DNA of 64,000 nt from Saccharospirillaceae bacterium (lineage in GTDB: Bacteria; Pseudomonadota; Gammaproteobacteria; Pseudomonadales; Oceanobacteraceae). Below the pieces are notes generated by a model that did no database searches, had not been told where the DNA came from, and was given only the letters and a program-made list of their open reading frames with translations. The stretch covers positions 124,001 to 188,000 of the forward strand of contig JAJOJJ010000016.1 of assembly GCA_021208685.1 (NCBI GenBank). The letters are read 5' to 3'. Positions 41,093 to 50,540 of this stretch are shown in pieces. How positions within the stretch are numbered: position 1 is the stretch's first letter; each line of letters starts with the position of its first letter. Made by a program: the position numbers and the translations under genes.

Positions 41093-41257
41093 AACATCCC
41101 CCGCGTTCAGAGGTCGCAGGATACCCCATGGCCGGGATTTCGGGTAGGGCTTCACGGCCGGTGAGCATGCGCACCAGAACAACGCCGGGGCTATGGGTTG
41201 GCGCGTCTTTATAGTGCTGACGGCTTTATCGTTAATGATGGGCGCTAACAGGACGTA

Positions 41258-41276
41258 ACAATTCTGATCAGATTGT
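41258..41276. promoter_or_regulatory. Near-palindromic site upstream of the amine dehydrogenase operon
   Basis: ACAAT-TCTGATCAGA-TTGT with perfect TCTGATCAGA core. Confidence 0.3.
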
Positions 41277-41388
41277 CAGCATTCGCCTCTTGAAGTATGC
41301 ATTTCCGGTTATGTTTTGCCGCCGCGTTCAGGCATTGGCATGGGCGCTGCTCTTCACTCCTGCAGACTCACAACGAGAGCTGCAAACC

Positions 41389-42588
41389 ATGACGTTAACC
41401 AAGCAAAAAAGTAAAACCAGAAACCTGTCCCGCCGCGTATTCACTCCGGCACCGCTGGCGGCCTGTATGACAACCCTGCTGTTGTCGGCGGTGATGCCGG
41501 TGGCGCAGGCAGAGCCCTTTAAGCCGGAAGTTTTTACGGTCGAGAAAACCATTCAGCCCGGGCCGAATGTGTTTATGAACGAAGCTGCCTGGGGGGGCGC
41601 CAGCCAGATTCACGTCTTCGCTCAGGATGACCTGCACTATAAAGGCTCGATGCCGGCGGGGATTACCTCGCAGATGAAAGTCTCGAAAGACGGTAAAACC
41701 GTTTACGTGCTGTCCGACTTTGCCAAACGCATAACCTATGGCCCGGTGGAAAGCGTGGTTCAGGTGTACGACGTAGACACCCTGAGCCGTAAGAAAGAAA
41801 TCATCGTGCCTAATAAAGCCGTAAAAGCCATTGGCATGACCCAGCTGCTGGAGTTAAGCGCCGACGAAAAATTGCTGTATGTGCAGAATGCCACGCCGGC
41901 CACCTCGGTTTCGGTCATTGATATTGCCGCCGGTGAAGTGATTACAGAAGTGCCAACTCCGGGATGTTACGGCGTTTACCCGGCCCTGAAAGGCACCAGT
42001 TTCAGCACGCCTTGCGGCACCGGCCAGCTGAAAACCTTCACGGTAAAGGGCAAGGAATACAGCGTTGAGGCATCGGGCAAATTATTCGATGTGGATGCCG
42101 ACCCGATTTATATCCACAGCGAACGCCGTAAAAACGGTGAGCTGATCCTGACCACCTTCGGCGGTGCGCTTTACCTCGCTGATGACAGCGGCAAAACCGT
42201 CAAAATCAAAGAAAAACTGCAGGTGAATGCGGGTATCGAAGGCGATTGGGCTCCGGGTGGTTATGCCATTACGGCCTACAGCGCCACACTGGATATGGTG
42301 TTTATGCTGATGCATTCAGGCGCTTATGACGGCAGCCATAAAAACGGCTCTGAGGAAATCTGGGCCTACAGTCTGAAGAATAAAAAACTCATCAGCCGTT
42401 CTCCGGCGCCGCATATGGTGGCACTGAGTGTGACTGAGGGTAAAACCCCGGTGCTGTTCGGCGCCAATGAAGAAGACGAAACCCTCGACAAGTACGTGCT
42501 GAGCAGCGCGGGCGACTTTATGTTTGAGAAGGCGGCTTCCGACGAGAAATCCGGTTGGACCACCTCGCTGGCGGTGTCTCATGACTGA
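41389..42588 (+). CDS. aauB: Amine dehydrogenase heavy (large) subunit, beta-propeller
   Basis: Signal peptide; VFMNEAAWGGASQIHVFAQDDLHYKGSMPAG; IHSERRKNGELILTTFGG; linked to mauE/D/A homologues. Confidence 0.87.
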   Translation: MTLTKQKSKTRNLSRRVFTPAPLAACMTTLLLSAVMPVAQAEPFKPEVFTVEKTIQPGPNVFMNEAAWGGASQIHVFAQDDLHYKGSMPAGITSQMKVSKDGKTVYVLSDFAKRITYGPVESVVQVYDVDTLSRKKEIIVPNKAVKAIGMTQLLELSADEKLLYVQNATPATSVSVIDIAAGEVITEVPTPGCYGVYPALKGTSFSTPCGTGQLKTFTVKGKEYSVEASGKLFDVDADPIYIHSERRKNGELILTTFGGALYLADDSGKTVKIKEKLQVNAGIEGDWAPGGYAITAYSATLDMVFMLMHSGAYDGSHKNGSEEIWAYSLKNKKLISRSPAPHMVALSVTEGKTPVLFGANEEDETLDKYVLSSAGDFMFEKAASDEKSGWTTSLAVSHD

Positions 42589-43126
42589 GTTACTGCCACT
42601 GGCGAGCCTCACGCTGCTGGTCTTTACCTTGCTGGTATTTCTGCGCGCAGCGCTGCACAAAGCACTGGATTTCCTCGAATTCCAGGGGTTTGTCGCCGAC
42701 TACGATCTGCTGCCGGAAGCTTTGGTTAAGCCCGTGGCCGCTGCCTTGCTGGCGCTCGAAGGCGCACTGGTGCTGATGCTGTTATTCAGCGCCAGCCGTG
42801 CTGCCGGACTGGTGCTGGCGGCGCTGTTGCTGGGCGGCTATGCCATTGCCATGGGCATCAATATCCGTCGCGGTCATACCCGCATCGAGTGCGGCTGTGG
42901 TGGTACTCCGCAACGGCTGGGCAAAACCCTGCTGCTGCGTAATGCGCTGCTGATGGTCTTCGCTCTGCTGCCATTGCTCGGTCTGCCGGAAGCACTGCAA
43001 AGCGCCGAAGTGGTGGTGGCCATCGCTGCTGCTGTTTTTATGTGGCTGGTTTTCCTGTTGTTTGAGCAGGTGAACGCCAACCTGCTGGCCATCCGTGAAA
43101 TGGCCAACTCACTGAAACGAATTTAA
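42581..43126 (+). CDS. aauE: MauE-family membrane protein
   Basis: Multiple TM helices; RAALHKALDFLEFQGFVADYDLLPEALV...RRGHTRIECGCGG. Confidence 0.87.
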   Translation: MTELLPLASLTLLVFTLLVFLRAALHKALDFLEFQGFVADYDLLPEALVKPVAAALLALEGALVLMLLFSASRAAGLVLAALLLGGYAIAMGINIRRGHTRIECGCGGTPQRLGKTLLLRNALLMVFALLPLLGLPEALQSAEVVVAIAAAVFMWLVFLLFEQVNANLLAIREMANSLKRI

Positions 43127-43135
43127 GAGGTCGTT

Positions 43136-43723
43136 ATGACTGCTGTGTATTTTGCTGTCGCATTTTTATTTGTAGCCGTTATCGCGCTGGCCCTCGCCTT
43201 TTTTGTGCTGGCCCGCCAGATCGGCGTGTTGTTTGAACGTATCGCGCCGATGGGTGCGCTGATGAATGACTCCGGGCCGAAAGTCGGTGATTTAACCCCG
43301 GCCTTTACCCTTAACAGCCTGACCGGTGGCGCGGTGCATATTGGCCGCGATAAAGAAAAAGCCATGTTGGTATTTTTCCTGTCGCCGACCTGTCCGGTAT
43401 GTAAAAAACTGCTGCCGATTCTGCGCTCGGTAAAAGCCAGTGAGAAAGACTGGCTGGATGTGGTGCTGGCTTCCGATGGCGAAGAAGAAAAACACCAGCG
43501 CTTTATTCAGCACGTCGGTCTGCAGGATTTTCCATACGTGCTGTCGACCGAACTGGGGCTGGGCTACCGCGTATCGCGCCTGCCGTTTGCGGTGCTGATG
43601 GATAAGCAGGGCGTGATCCGCTCGAAAGGTCTGATCAACAGCCGCGAGCAGCTTGAGAGTCTGTTCAATGCCATGGAAATGGGTGTTGGCTCGGTACAGA
43701 GTTTTCTTGAGCAGCATTCCTGA
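43136..43723 (+). CDS. aauD: MauD-family thioredoxin-like protein
   Basis: N-terminal TM, LVFFLSPTCPVCKKLLPILRS CxxC. Confidence 0.9.
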   Translation: MTAVYFAVAFLFVAVIALALAFFVLARQIGVLFERIAPMGALMNDSGPKVGDLTPAFTLNSLTGGAVHIGRDKEKAMLVFFLSPTCPVCKKLLPILRSVKASEKDWLDVVLASDGEEEKHQRFIQHVGLQDFPYVLSTELGLGYRVSRLPFAVLMDKQGVIRSKGLINSREQLESLFNAMEMGVGSVQSFLEQHS

Positions 43724-43796
43724 ACAAGCCACTCCTGAGCAAACCACTCCTGAGCATCACTCAGTAGGCAACGATTTTTAGGCAACAAGAGAAATA

Positions 43797-44354
43797 ATGA
43801 TGAAACGATTTTTCGACAGCGTATTAACCGGCCTGGATAAAGGCACCGAACATTTAACCCGCAAAGTCGCACAGCGCAGCAGTCGCCGCAGTTTCTTAAG
43901 CCGCGCCGGGATGCTGATGCTGGGCAGCGCCATGCTGCCGGTGCTGCCCTTTGACCGTAATGCCGGCAAGGCCTGGGCGGGAGACGCGGAAGACGAAGCC
44001 CCGGCCGATCCGAATGATCCGACCGCCTGTGAATACTGGCGCTACTGCGCGCTGGACGGCAACCTGTGCAACGACTGTGGCGGCACATTAACCAGCTGTC
44101 CACCGGGTTCCGAAGCGTCCAAAGTCTCCTGGGTCGGCACCTGCCGTAACCCGAACGACGATAAAGACTATCTGGTGTCGTACAACGATTGCTGCGGCAA
44201 AGTGGAGTGCAACGGCACCTTCTGCTTTACCAGCGAACGGGAGCGTCCGGGCTACCGCATGGGGCTGCATAACGACATTAACTGGTGTATGGCCAATGCG
44301 TCGCAGGGTTATCACTGCACCGTCGCTGTGCTGGTTGGTATGGCAGACGCCTGA
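43797..44354 (+). CDS. aauA: Amine dehydrogenase light (small) subunit, TTQ precursor
   Basis: Twin-Arg signal SSRRSFLSRAGMLMLG; Cys-rich body CEYWRYCALDGNLCNDCGG...VSWVGTCRNP...INWCMANASQGYHCTVAV with the two candidate TTQ tryptophans. Confidence 0.9.
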   Translation: MMKRFFDSVLTGLDKGTEHLTRKVAQRSSRRSFLSRAGMLMLGSAMLPVLPFDRNAGKAWAGDAEDEAPADPNDPTACEYWRYCALDGNLCNDCGGTLTSCPPGSEASKVSWVGTCRNPNDDKDYLVSYNDCCGKVECNGTFCFTSERERPGYRMGLHNDINWCMANASQGYHCTVAVLVGMADA

Positions 44355-44367
44355 GGCGGGAGCTGAG

Positions 44368-44841
44368 ATGATGGTTTTGAAAACATTCACCTTATCTCTG
44401 CTCACGGTTTCAGCACTGGGAGCCGCGCTGGCGGCTCCGGTGTCTGCTGCCGGAGCAACTGAGAATAATGGCGAAGCACTGTTTAATCAGCGTTGTGCGG
44501 CCTGTCACCAGCCGGGTGGCATTGGCACGCCGGGGCTGGCACCGCCGCTGGTGAACAGCCTGCTGTGGCCAGCACTGGCGGAACAGGCTCCGGCGTATTT
44601 CTGGGGCGTATTAAATAACGGTTTGTCCGGCACCATCGAAGTGGACGGCATCGGTTATTACGGTCTGGTGATGCCGGCGCAGGCGGATTTAACCGCCGAA
44701 CAGATGAAAGCGCTGGCCGCCTATGTGCTGGGCGATCTTAACGGTCTGAATGCCGTGCTGAGTGACGAAGTGCTGGAACAGGCCCGCAGCACGCCACAGT
44801 CTCACAGCCAGCTGCGCGGAGTACGGAAAAATGCACAATAA
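44368..44841 (+). CDS. Mono-haem c-type cytochrome
   Basis: Signal peptide, CAACH, MPAQADLTAEQMKALAAYVLGDL. Confidence 0.88.
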   Translation: MMVLKTFTLSLLTVSALGAALAAPVSAAGATENNGEALFNQRCAACHQPGGIGTPGLAPPLVNSLLWPALAEQAPAYFWGVLNNGLSGTIEVDGIGYYGLVMPAQADLTAEQMKALAAYVLGDLNGLNAVLSDEVLEQARSTPQSHSQLRGVRKNAQ

Positions 44842-45370
44842 AAAATTCGCGCCAATGCGCGTGAAACCGCTTAATGGCTGGTTATTGCGCGGCAGCCTGC
44901 TGTTGGCACTGTCCGCCGGATTGAGCGGTTATGTTCAGGCGACGGATGCTGTTACGCCGATAAAACCAGCGCCGGCACCGCAGGGTGAACTCAGCCCTCA
45001 GGCCAACTATGTGCTGCGTTGTCTGGGCTGCCATCGACCGGATGGCGCAGGTTCTCCGGCGGGCGGTATTCCCGATTTTAATCATTACGTTGCCTCATTT
45101 GCCGAAACCGAACGCGGCCGTGAATACCTGATGCACGTACCCGGCGTGGTGGGGGCCAGTCTGAGTGATAATGAAATTGCCGAGGTGATGAACTACATCA
45201 TGCAGCGTTGGGGCGGGACTTCCCTGCGGGCCAATTTCCAGCCGTTCAGCGCGGAAGAAGTGGCCAGGCTGAGGCAAACGGACGTCGGCGATGTGGTGAA
45301 ATACCGCCGTATTGTGGTGGCGGAACTGCAGGCGATGGGCTTGCCGGTCGCGGATTATCCCTGGCCTTAA
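44831..45370 (+). CDS. Mono-haem c-type cytochrome
   Basis: Signal peptide, CLGCH; SDNEIAEVMNYIMQRWGG. Confidence 0.87.
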   Translation: MHNKKFAPMRVKPLNGWLLRGSLLLALSAGLSGYVQATDAVTPIKPAPAPQGELSPQANYVLRCLGCHRPDGAGSPAGGIPDFNHYVASFAETERGREYLMHVPGVVGASLSDNEIAEVMNYIMQRWGGTSLRANFQPFSAEEVARLRQTDVGDVVKYRRIVVAELQAMGLPVADYPWP

Positions 45371-45405
45371 TTCCTGATCTTAATTTTTGCCTTTAATTTC
45401 TGATC
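45367..45405. repeat. Three degenerate 13-bp tandem repeats
   Basis: TTAATTCCTGATC / TTAATTTTTGCCT / TTAATTTCTGATC at exact 13-bp phase, first overlapping the cytochrome stop codon. Confidence 0.6.
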
Positions 45406-45418
45406 GGCAGCACCATTG

Positions 45419-45462
45419 GCATTGTAAGACCTGCGGTATATTGCACCACCGTCTTACAATGC
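45419..45462. promoter_or_regulatory. 12-bp perfect inverted repeat upstream of PLP enzyme gene
   Basis: GCATTGTAAGAC (45419-45430) and GTCTTACAATGC (45451-45462), 20-bp spacer, 21 bp upstream of the start codon. Confidence 0.6.
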
Positions 45463-45483
45463 ACTTTTGGCCGGAGTCTGCTG

Positions 45484-46524
45484 GTGTCTTTATCTCCCTT
45501 ATTCAAAGCTTATCCTGCGTTGCAGAAGCTCATTCCGCTGGCGGATATTCCCGGCCAGCAGATTCCGACACCTGTTACTCATAGCCTCGATACGCCGCAA
45601 CTCTGGCTTAAACACGATGATTTAACCAATGCGGTTTATGGCGGTAATAAAAGCCGCAAGCTGGCGTTTATTTTCGGCAAAATGCGGGCAGAAGGAAAAA
45701 CCCGCCTGCTGACTTTTGGCGGCACCGGCACCAATCACGGTGTGGCCTGTGCGGTGCACAGTAAAGCGCTGGGCATGGATTGCGAGATTCTTCTGTTCGA
45801 TCAGCCGGATAGTCCGTCCGTCAGAAAAAACCGGCAGGTGATGCAGCACCATGACGCGACCCTCCGTTATTGCGGCAGCCTGCTGAATACCGTGCTGCGT
45901 TTTTATACTCTGCAGATCCGTGACCGGCTATTACACCGCAAGCAGACCGAATATGTATTTGCCGGTGGCTCGTCGCTGCAGGGCGTGATTGCCTTTATTG
46001 ATGCTGCGTTTGAATTACGTGAGCAGATTGAGCGGGGCGAATGCCCTGTGCCTGAAACCATTATCTGCCCGGTGGGTTCCAGTGCGACCTTAGCCGGTCT
46101 GACGTTGGGCGTGGCACTTGCCGGTCTGTCATCGCGGGTTGTGGGTGTGCGCGTGGCGCCTGCGTATCTTGGCCCCTTTCCCGCCTGCACTGTGGCGACG
46201 GTGAAACAATTAATGCAGCAGACACACCATTATTTGCTGCGTTTGCAGGGCGGAGTTCCGCCATCCAACATTCCGCCACCGGTGCTGCTCGACCAGTATT
46301 ATGGCGAGGGTTATGGCGTTGCCTCGGCGGCCGGTGAGCAGGCGGAGCAATGGTTCCGTAAGCAGCGCTGGGCCGATGGTTTAACTGTGCAGTCTGAATG
46401 CACCTACACCGCTAAAGCGCTGGCGGCCTTGCGTGATGAACTGGCAACGGCCAATGGCCCGGTGTTGTACTGGCATACACTGAATTCGGTGCAGGGGATT
46501 TATAGCGAAGCGGAAGCGGTTTAA
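45484..46524 (+). CDS. PLP-dependent ACC deaminase/D-cysteine desulfhydrase family enzyme
   Basis: LWLKHDDLTNAVYGGNKSRKLAFIFG (PLP lysine), FGGTGTNHGVACA; GTG start. Confidence 0.88.
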   Translation: MSLSPLFKAYPALQKLIPLADIPGQQIPTPVTHSLDTPQLWLKHDDLTNAVYGGNKSRKLAFIFGKMRAEGKTRLLTFGGTGTNHGVACAVHSKALGMDCEILLFDQPDSPSVRKNRQVMQHHDATLRYCGSLLNTVLRFYTLQIRDRLLHRKQTEYVFAGGSSLQGVIAFIDAAFELREQIERGECPVPETIICPVGSSATLAGLTLGVALAGLSSRVVGVRVAPAYLGPFPACTVATVKQLMQQTHHYLLRLQGGVPPSNIPPPVLLDQYYGEGYGVASAAGEQAEQWFRKQRWADGLTVQSECTYTAKALAALRDELATANGPVLYWHTLNSVQGIYSEAEAV

Positions 46525-46612
46525 TGCGTGCACCTTGATCACGGCTGAAAGCCGTTCCCACTCAAATCCGGCACTCACGCACAGCCTTGGAACGGGCCAT
46601 GATTTTTCACAG

Positions 46613-46645
46613 ATAAAAAAGCCGCAGAATTTGCGGCTTTTTTAT
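46613..46645. terminator. Bidirectional intrinsic terminator
   Basis: ATAAAAAAGCCGCA-GAATT-TGCGGCTTTTTTAT. Confidence 0.85.
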
Positions 46646-46671
46646 GGTTCGGTGTGCTGGCTTGCTACTTC

Positions 46672-47940
46672 TCAGCCAAACACTTTCCGGCCATCAATAA
46701 ACACGGCGTTAACCGCGCCTTTTAAGGTCTTGCCAGCCACCGGGCTGTTACGCCCTTTGGACAGCAGCGTCGAGCGGCGGAAGCTTTGTCCGGCGTCTGG
46801 GTTGATCAGTGCAGCATTAAACCAGTTGCCTTCGCTCAGTGACTGATTCTGCCCAAGCACGGTTGCAGGCAGTGTGCTGGTGGCGCGGATCAGAGCCGCT
46901 AATTCGAGCTCGCCGCGTTCAACCAGTTGCAGCGCCAGAGGCAGGAAGCCATCAAAAATGCTCATGCCCGGCTCGGCATCGGCAAAAGGCGCTTTCTTGG
47001 CGGCCACTTCGTGCGGACGATGGTTGGAACTGATGGCCAGTTCACCGGCGTTAACGGCGGCGAGCAAGGCCCGACGGTCGCTTTCGCTGCGCAACGGTGG
47101 CTGCACATTGAACTGGCTGTTGTAACCGGTAACGGCTTCGTCGGTATAAATCAGGTTGGCCAGCGGCGTATCGGCGCTGACGCGGATGCCCTGCTCGCGG
47201 GCCTGCGCCAGCATGCGCACACTGCGTGCACAGCTGATCTGGCTGATGTGGGCGCGTACGCCGGTCTGCTCAATCAGCAGCAGCATTTGCGCCAGAGCGA
47301 TGGTCTCGGCGGTTTGCGGAATACCGGTCAGGCCCAGACGGGTGGCGGTCGGACCTTCGTGCATACAGCCCGCGTCTGATAGCGCGGCGTCATCGGGGTT
47401 CAGGAAGACCGGTATATCGTAAGTCGCGGCGTATTCCATCACCCGGCGCAGCACGTAACTGTCTTTAAACGGTGCGCGGGCGTTGCTCAGCGCCACACAA
47501 CCGGCTTCACGCAGGCTGAACATGGAGGCCAGTTGCTCACCGCCAAGGCCCTGAGTCAGTGCGCCCAGTGGCAGTACTTTGGCAAAGCCGGCTTTGGCGG
47601 CTTTTTCCTGAATTAACTGAATCACCGCCGGGCTGTCGGCCACCGGTTTGGTGTCCGGCAGTGCGCAGACATGGGTAAAACCACTGGCGCAGGCGGCGCG
47701 CGTTTCACTGGCGATGGAGCCTTTATGGGTAAAGCCCGGCTCAGCCAGATGTGCGCCAAGATCGATCAGACCGGGAACCAGTAACAGGCCGCTGGCGTCG
47801 ATACTGTGTTCAATACCGCCGGTCGCTGGTTTGTGGCCAATGGCGTGGATGCGTCCTTCGGCGATGTAAACATCGGTGACCTGATCGAGATTCTGTGACG
47901 GGTCGATCAGGCGGGCGTTTTCAATGTGCAGGTATCTCAT
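46672..47940 (-). CDS. Dihydroorotase-like protein, predicted non-catalytic (PyrC'/PyrX type)
   Basis: Amidohydrolase fold; PGLIDLGAHLAEPG in place of PGLID(M/P)HVHLREPG; adjacent to pyrB. Confidence 0.9.
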   Translation of the reverse strand: MRYLHIENARLIDPSQNLDQVTDVYIAEGRIHAIGHKPATGGIEHSIDASGLLLVPGLIDLGAHLAEPGFTHKGSIASETRAACASGFTHVCALPDTKPVADSPAVIQLIQEKAAKAGFAKVLPLGALTQGLGGEQLASMFSLREAGCVALSNARAPFKDSYVLRRVMEYAATYDIPVFLNPDDAALSDAGCMHEGPTATRLGLTGIPQTAETIALAQMLLLIEQTGVRAHISQISCARSVRMLAQAREQGIRVSADTPLANLIYTDEAVTGYNSQFNVQPPLRSESDRRALLAAVNAGELAISSNHRPHEVAAKKAPFADAEPGMSIFDGFLPLALQLVERGELELAALIRATSTLPATVLGQNQSLSEGNWFNAALINPDAGQSFRRSTLLSKGRNSPVAGKTLKGAVNAVFIDGRKVFG

Positions 47941-47942
47941 GT

Positions 47943-48977
47943 TTATGCCTCCTCCTGACCGGGTTCGTTGTGTTGCTCGGCGAGTTCGTTACGCTCCTGC
48001 TGCTGACCACTCATGGCCATCGCCATGACCGCCATGCGCACGGCGATACCGTAGCTGACCTGATTGAGGATCACCGATTGCGGGCCGTCGGCGACATTGG
48101 ATTCAATCTCGACGCCGCGGTTAATCGGCCCCGGATGCATCACAATGGCATCGGGTTTGGCGTAGGTCAGCTTTTCTTCGGTCAGGCCGTAGAGTTTGAA
48201 AAATTCGCTTTCGCTTGGCAGCAGGGCGTTTTGCATACGCTCTTTTTGCAGACGCAGCATGATGATCACATCGCAGTCTTTCAGGCCGTCTTCCATGCGG
48301 TAGTAGGCTTTGCAGCCCAGTGCTTCGATATCGCGCGGCAGCAGGGTGCCGGGGCCGATCACGCGGATTTCGGCAGCACCTAAGGTACGCAGCGCATGAA
48401 TCTGTGAGCGGGCAACGCGGGAATGCAGGATATCGCCGACGATGGCGACGATTTTGCCTTCAATCGCACCCTGATGGCGGCGGATGGTGAGCATATCCAG
48501 CATGGCCTGGGTCGGATGCGCGTGGCGGCCGTCACCGGCGTTGATGATGGCAACGTTGGGGGTGACGTGTTCGGCAATAAAGTGGGCGGCACCGGAATCG
48601 GCATGGCGCACGACGAACATATCGGAATACATGGCCTCGAGATTCCACAGCGTATCCATCAGGGTTTCGCCCTTGGCGGTCGCGGATTTGGCAATGTCGA
48701 GGTTAAGAATATCGGCTGACAGGCGCTTGGCGGCCAGCTCGAAGGTTGAACGTGTTCGGGTACTGTTCTCGAAGAACAGGTTGACCACGGTTTTACCGCG
48801 CAGCAGCGGGACTTTTTTCACGTCCCGCTCCTGAGTGCTGATAAACGAATCGGCGGTGTCGAGAATCTCGGTCAGGAGTTCACGGCTCAGGCCCTCGGTG
48901 GTGAGGAAGTGCTTCAGACGCCCGTCGGCGGTCAGCTGCAGCTGGCTTGGGTCTGTGGTCATGGCGTTGCTACTCAC
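47943..48977 (-). CDS. pyrB: Aspartate carbamoyltransferase catalytic chain
   Basis: [45 protein letters not shown]. Confidence 0.97.
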   Translation of the reverse strand: MSSNAMTTDPSQLQLTADGRLKHFLTTEGLSRELLTEILDTADSFISTQERDVKKVPLLRGKTVVNLFFENSTRTRSTFELAAKRLSADILNLDIAKSATAKGETLMDTLWNLEAMYSDMFVVRHADSGAAHFIAEHVTPNVAIINAGDGRHAHPTQAMLDMLTIRRHQGAIEGKIVAIVGDILHSRVARSQIHALRTLGAAEIRVIGPGTLLPRDIEALGCKAYYRMEDGLKDCDVIIMLRLQKERMQNALLPSESEFFKLYGLTEEKLTYAKPDAIVMHPGPINRGVEIESNVADGPQSVILNQVSYGIAVRMAVMAMAMSGQQQERNELAEQHNEPGQEEA

Positions 48978-49016
48978 AAAGTTTCAGTCATTCGGGCTGG
49001 GGTTTAAGCTGAAATT

Positions 49017-49511
49017 TCAGGACAGGCTCAGTTCTAACGGCACCGGGCCGCTCAGTTTTACCAGCTGTCCTTCTTCCAGCTCCAGCCGGACACCGCACAG
49101 GTCTGGCTGGATAGGGAGTTCGCGGCGGCCAATATCCAGCAAACAGACCAGGCTGATGCTGGCCGGGCGGCCATAATCGAACAGTTCGTTCATGGCGGCG
49201 CGGATGGTGCGGCCGCTCATTACGACGTCGTCGATCAGAATAATATGGCGGTCTTCGATGCTGTCCGGCAGCTCGGAGCCTTTGACCTGAGGGTGCAGGC
49301 CGTGGCGGGTAAAGTCGTCACGGTAAAAGCTGATGTCGAGGGAGCTGACGCCATCTTCCGTCTGCAATTGTTGCTGCAGGCGTTCGGCAATCCACACGCC
49401 ACCCGTGCGGATGCCAACCAGCAGTGGCTGTTCAATGTTGTTCTGCTCCAGATAAGCCGCCAGGCGCTGGCCCAGCTCGGTGCAGGTGTGTTCGATATCG
49501 GGCAAATGCAT
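49017..49511 (-). CDS. pyrR: PyrR bifunctional regulator/uracil phosphoribosyltransferase
   Basis: LVGIRTGGVWIAERL, HIILIDDVVMSGRTIRAAMNELFDYGRPASI. Confidence 0.95.
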   Translation of the reverse strand: MHLPDIEHTCTELGQRLAAYLEQNNIEQPLLVGIRTGGVWIAERLQQQLQTEDGVSSLDISFYRDDFTRHGLHPQVKGSELPDSIEDRHIILIDDVVMSGRTIRAAMNELFDYGRPASISLVCLLDIGRRELPIQPDLCGVRLELEEGQLVKLSGPVPLELSLS

Positions 49512-49521
49512 AGCGCGTCCT

Positions 49522-49983
49522 TTATACAGGGGGCGTTTCGGATAATGGCCAGGCCGCCATCCAGCTTTCGAGAATTAATTGTGCGGCAATACCGTCCACC
49601 GAGTTGGCGCCAAAATCGCGGCTGCCCCCCTGAGCGATCACCATGCCTTTGGCTTCGTAACTGCTCAGACGCTCGTCGTGGGTAAACGACGGACGGTGAA
49701 AGCGGCCTTCGAGACGACCGGCAAACTTCTTAGCGCGGCGGCTCATGTCGCTGGGCGTGCCATCCATATTCAGTGGCAGACCAACGACAAAGGCATCGGG
49801 CTGCCACTCATCAATAATGCGCTGCAAAACGTCCCAGTCGGGTACGCCGTCACGGGCCTTAAGCGGGTTCAGCGGGCGGGCGGTGGCGCTGATGCGCTGG
49901 CCGGTAGCGATACCGATGCGCTGGGTGCCGAAATCAAACGCCAGCAGGGTTTTAACCCGCGCCGACGGTGCCGGGCTGCTCAT
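49522..49983 (-). CDS. ruvX: RuvX/YqgF Holliday junction resolvase-like
   Basis: LLAFDFGTQRIGIATGQ, FVVGLPLNMDGTPSDMSRRAKKFA, DERLSSYEA. Confidence 0.94.
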   Translation of the reverse strand: MSSPAPSARVKTLLAFDFGTQRIGIATGQRISATARPLNPLKARDGVPDWDVLQRIIDEWQPDAFVVGLPLNMDGTPSDMSRRAKKFAGRLEGRFHRPSFTHDERLSSYEAKGMVIAQGGSRDFGANSVDGIAAQLILESWMAAWPLSETPPV

Positions 49984-50540
49984 CAGGCATGCCCCGCATC
50001 GGAACTCAGAAATTCGGCACTGACGCCGAGCTGGCTGAGTGCGGCCTGATACAGTTCGTCGTGGGGCACTTCAAACAGCAGATGTTCGGTGGCTTCAATG
50101 GTGAGCCAGGAATTGGCCAGTATTTCTTCGTCGAGCTGGTGGGCATCCCAACCAGCGTAACCCAGCGTCAGGCGGTAATTCTGCGGGCCTGAACCAGCGG
50201 CAATGGCCTTGAGAATATCTTTTGATGAGGTCAGGTGCGCCTGTTCGGTGACGTTCAGCGTTGCCCCCCAGTTGCCCTGCTGACGGTGCAGTATAAAGCC
50301 GTGTTCCTGACTGACCGGGCCGCCGGCGTAAATGCCCGGATCAATACCGGGTAAGCGGATGATGTCCAGCTGTTCGCAGATTTCGTGAAAGGTAACCGGC
50401 AGAGGTTTGTTCAGCACAATGCCCATGGCGCCATCGGCGTTGTGTTCACACAGATAGGTAACGGTGCCGGCAAACCAGGAATCTTCCAGTTGCGGCATGG
50501 CAATCAACAGATGGTTTTTCAGGCTGTTCAGTTGTTGCAT
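49983..50540 (-). CDS. YqgE/AlgH family (DUF179)
   Basis: NHLLIAMPQLEDSWFAGTVTYLCEHNADGAMGIVLNKPL. Confidence 0.95.
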   Translation of the reverse strand: MQQLNSLKNHLLIAMPQLEDSWFAGTVTYLCEHNADGAMGIVLNKPLPVTFHEICEQLDIIRLPGIDPGIYAGGPVSQEHGFILHRQQGNWGATLNVTEQAHLTSSKDILKAIAAGSGPQNYRLTLGYAGWDAHQLDEEILANSWLTIEATEHLLFEVPHDELYQAALSQLGVSAEFLSSDAGHA

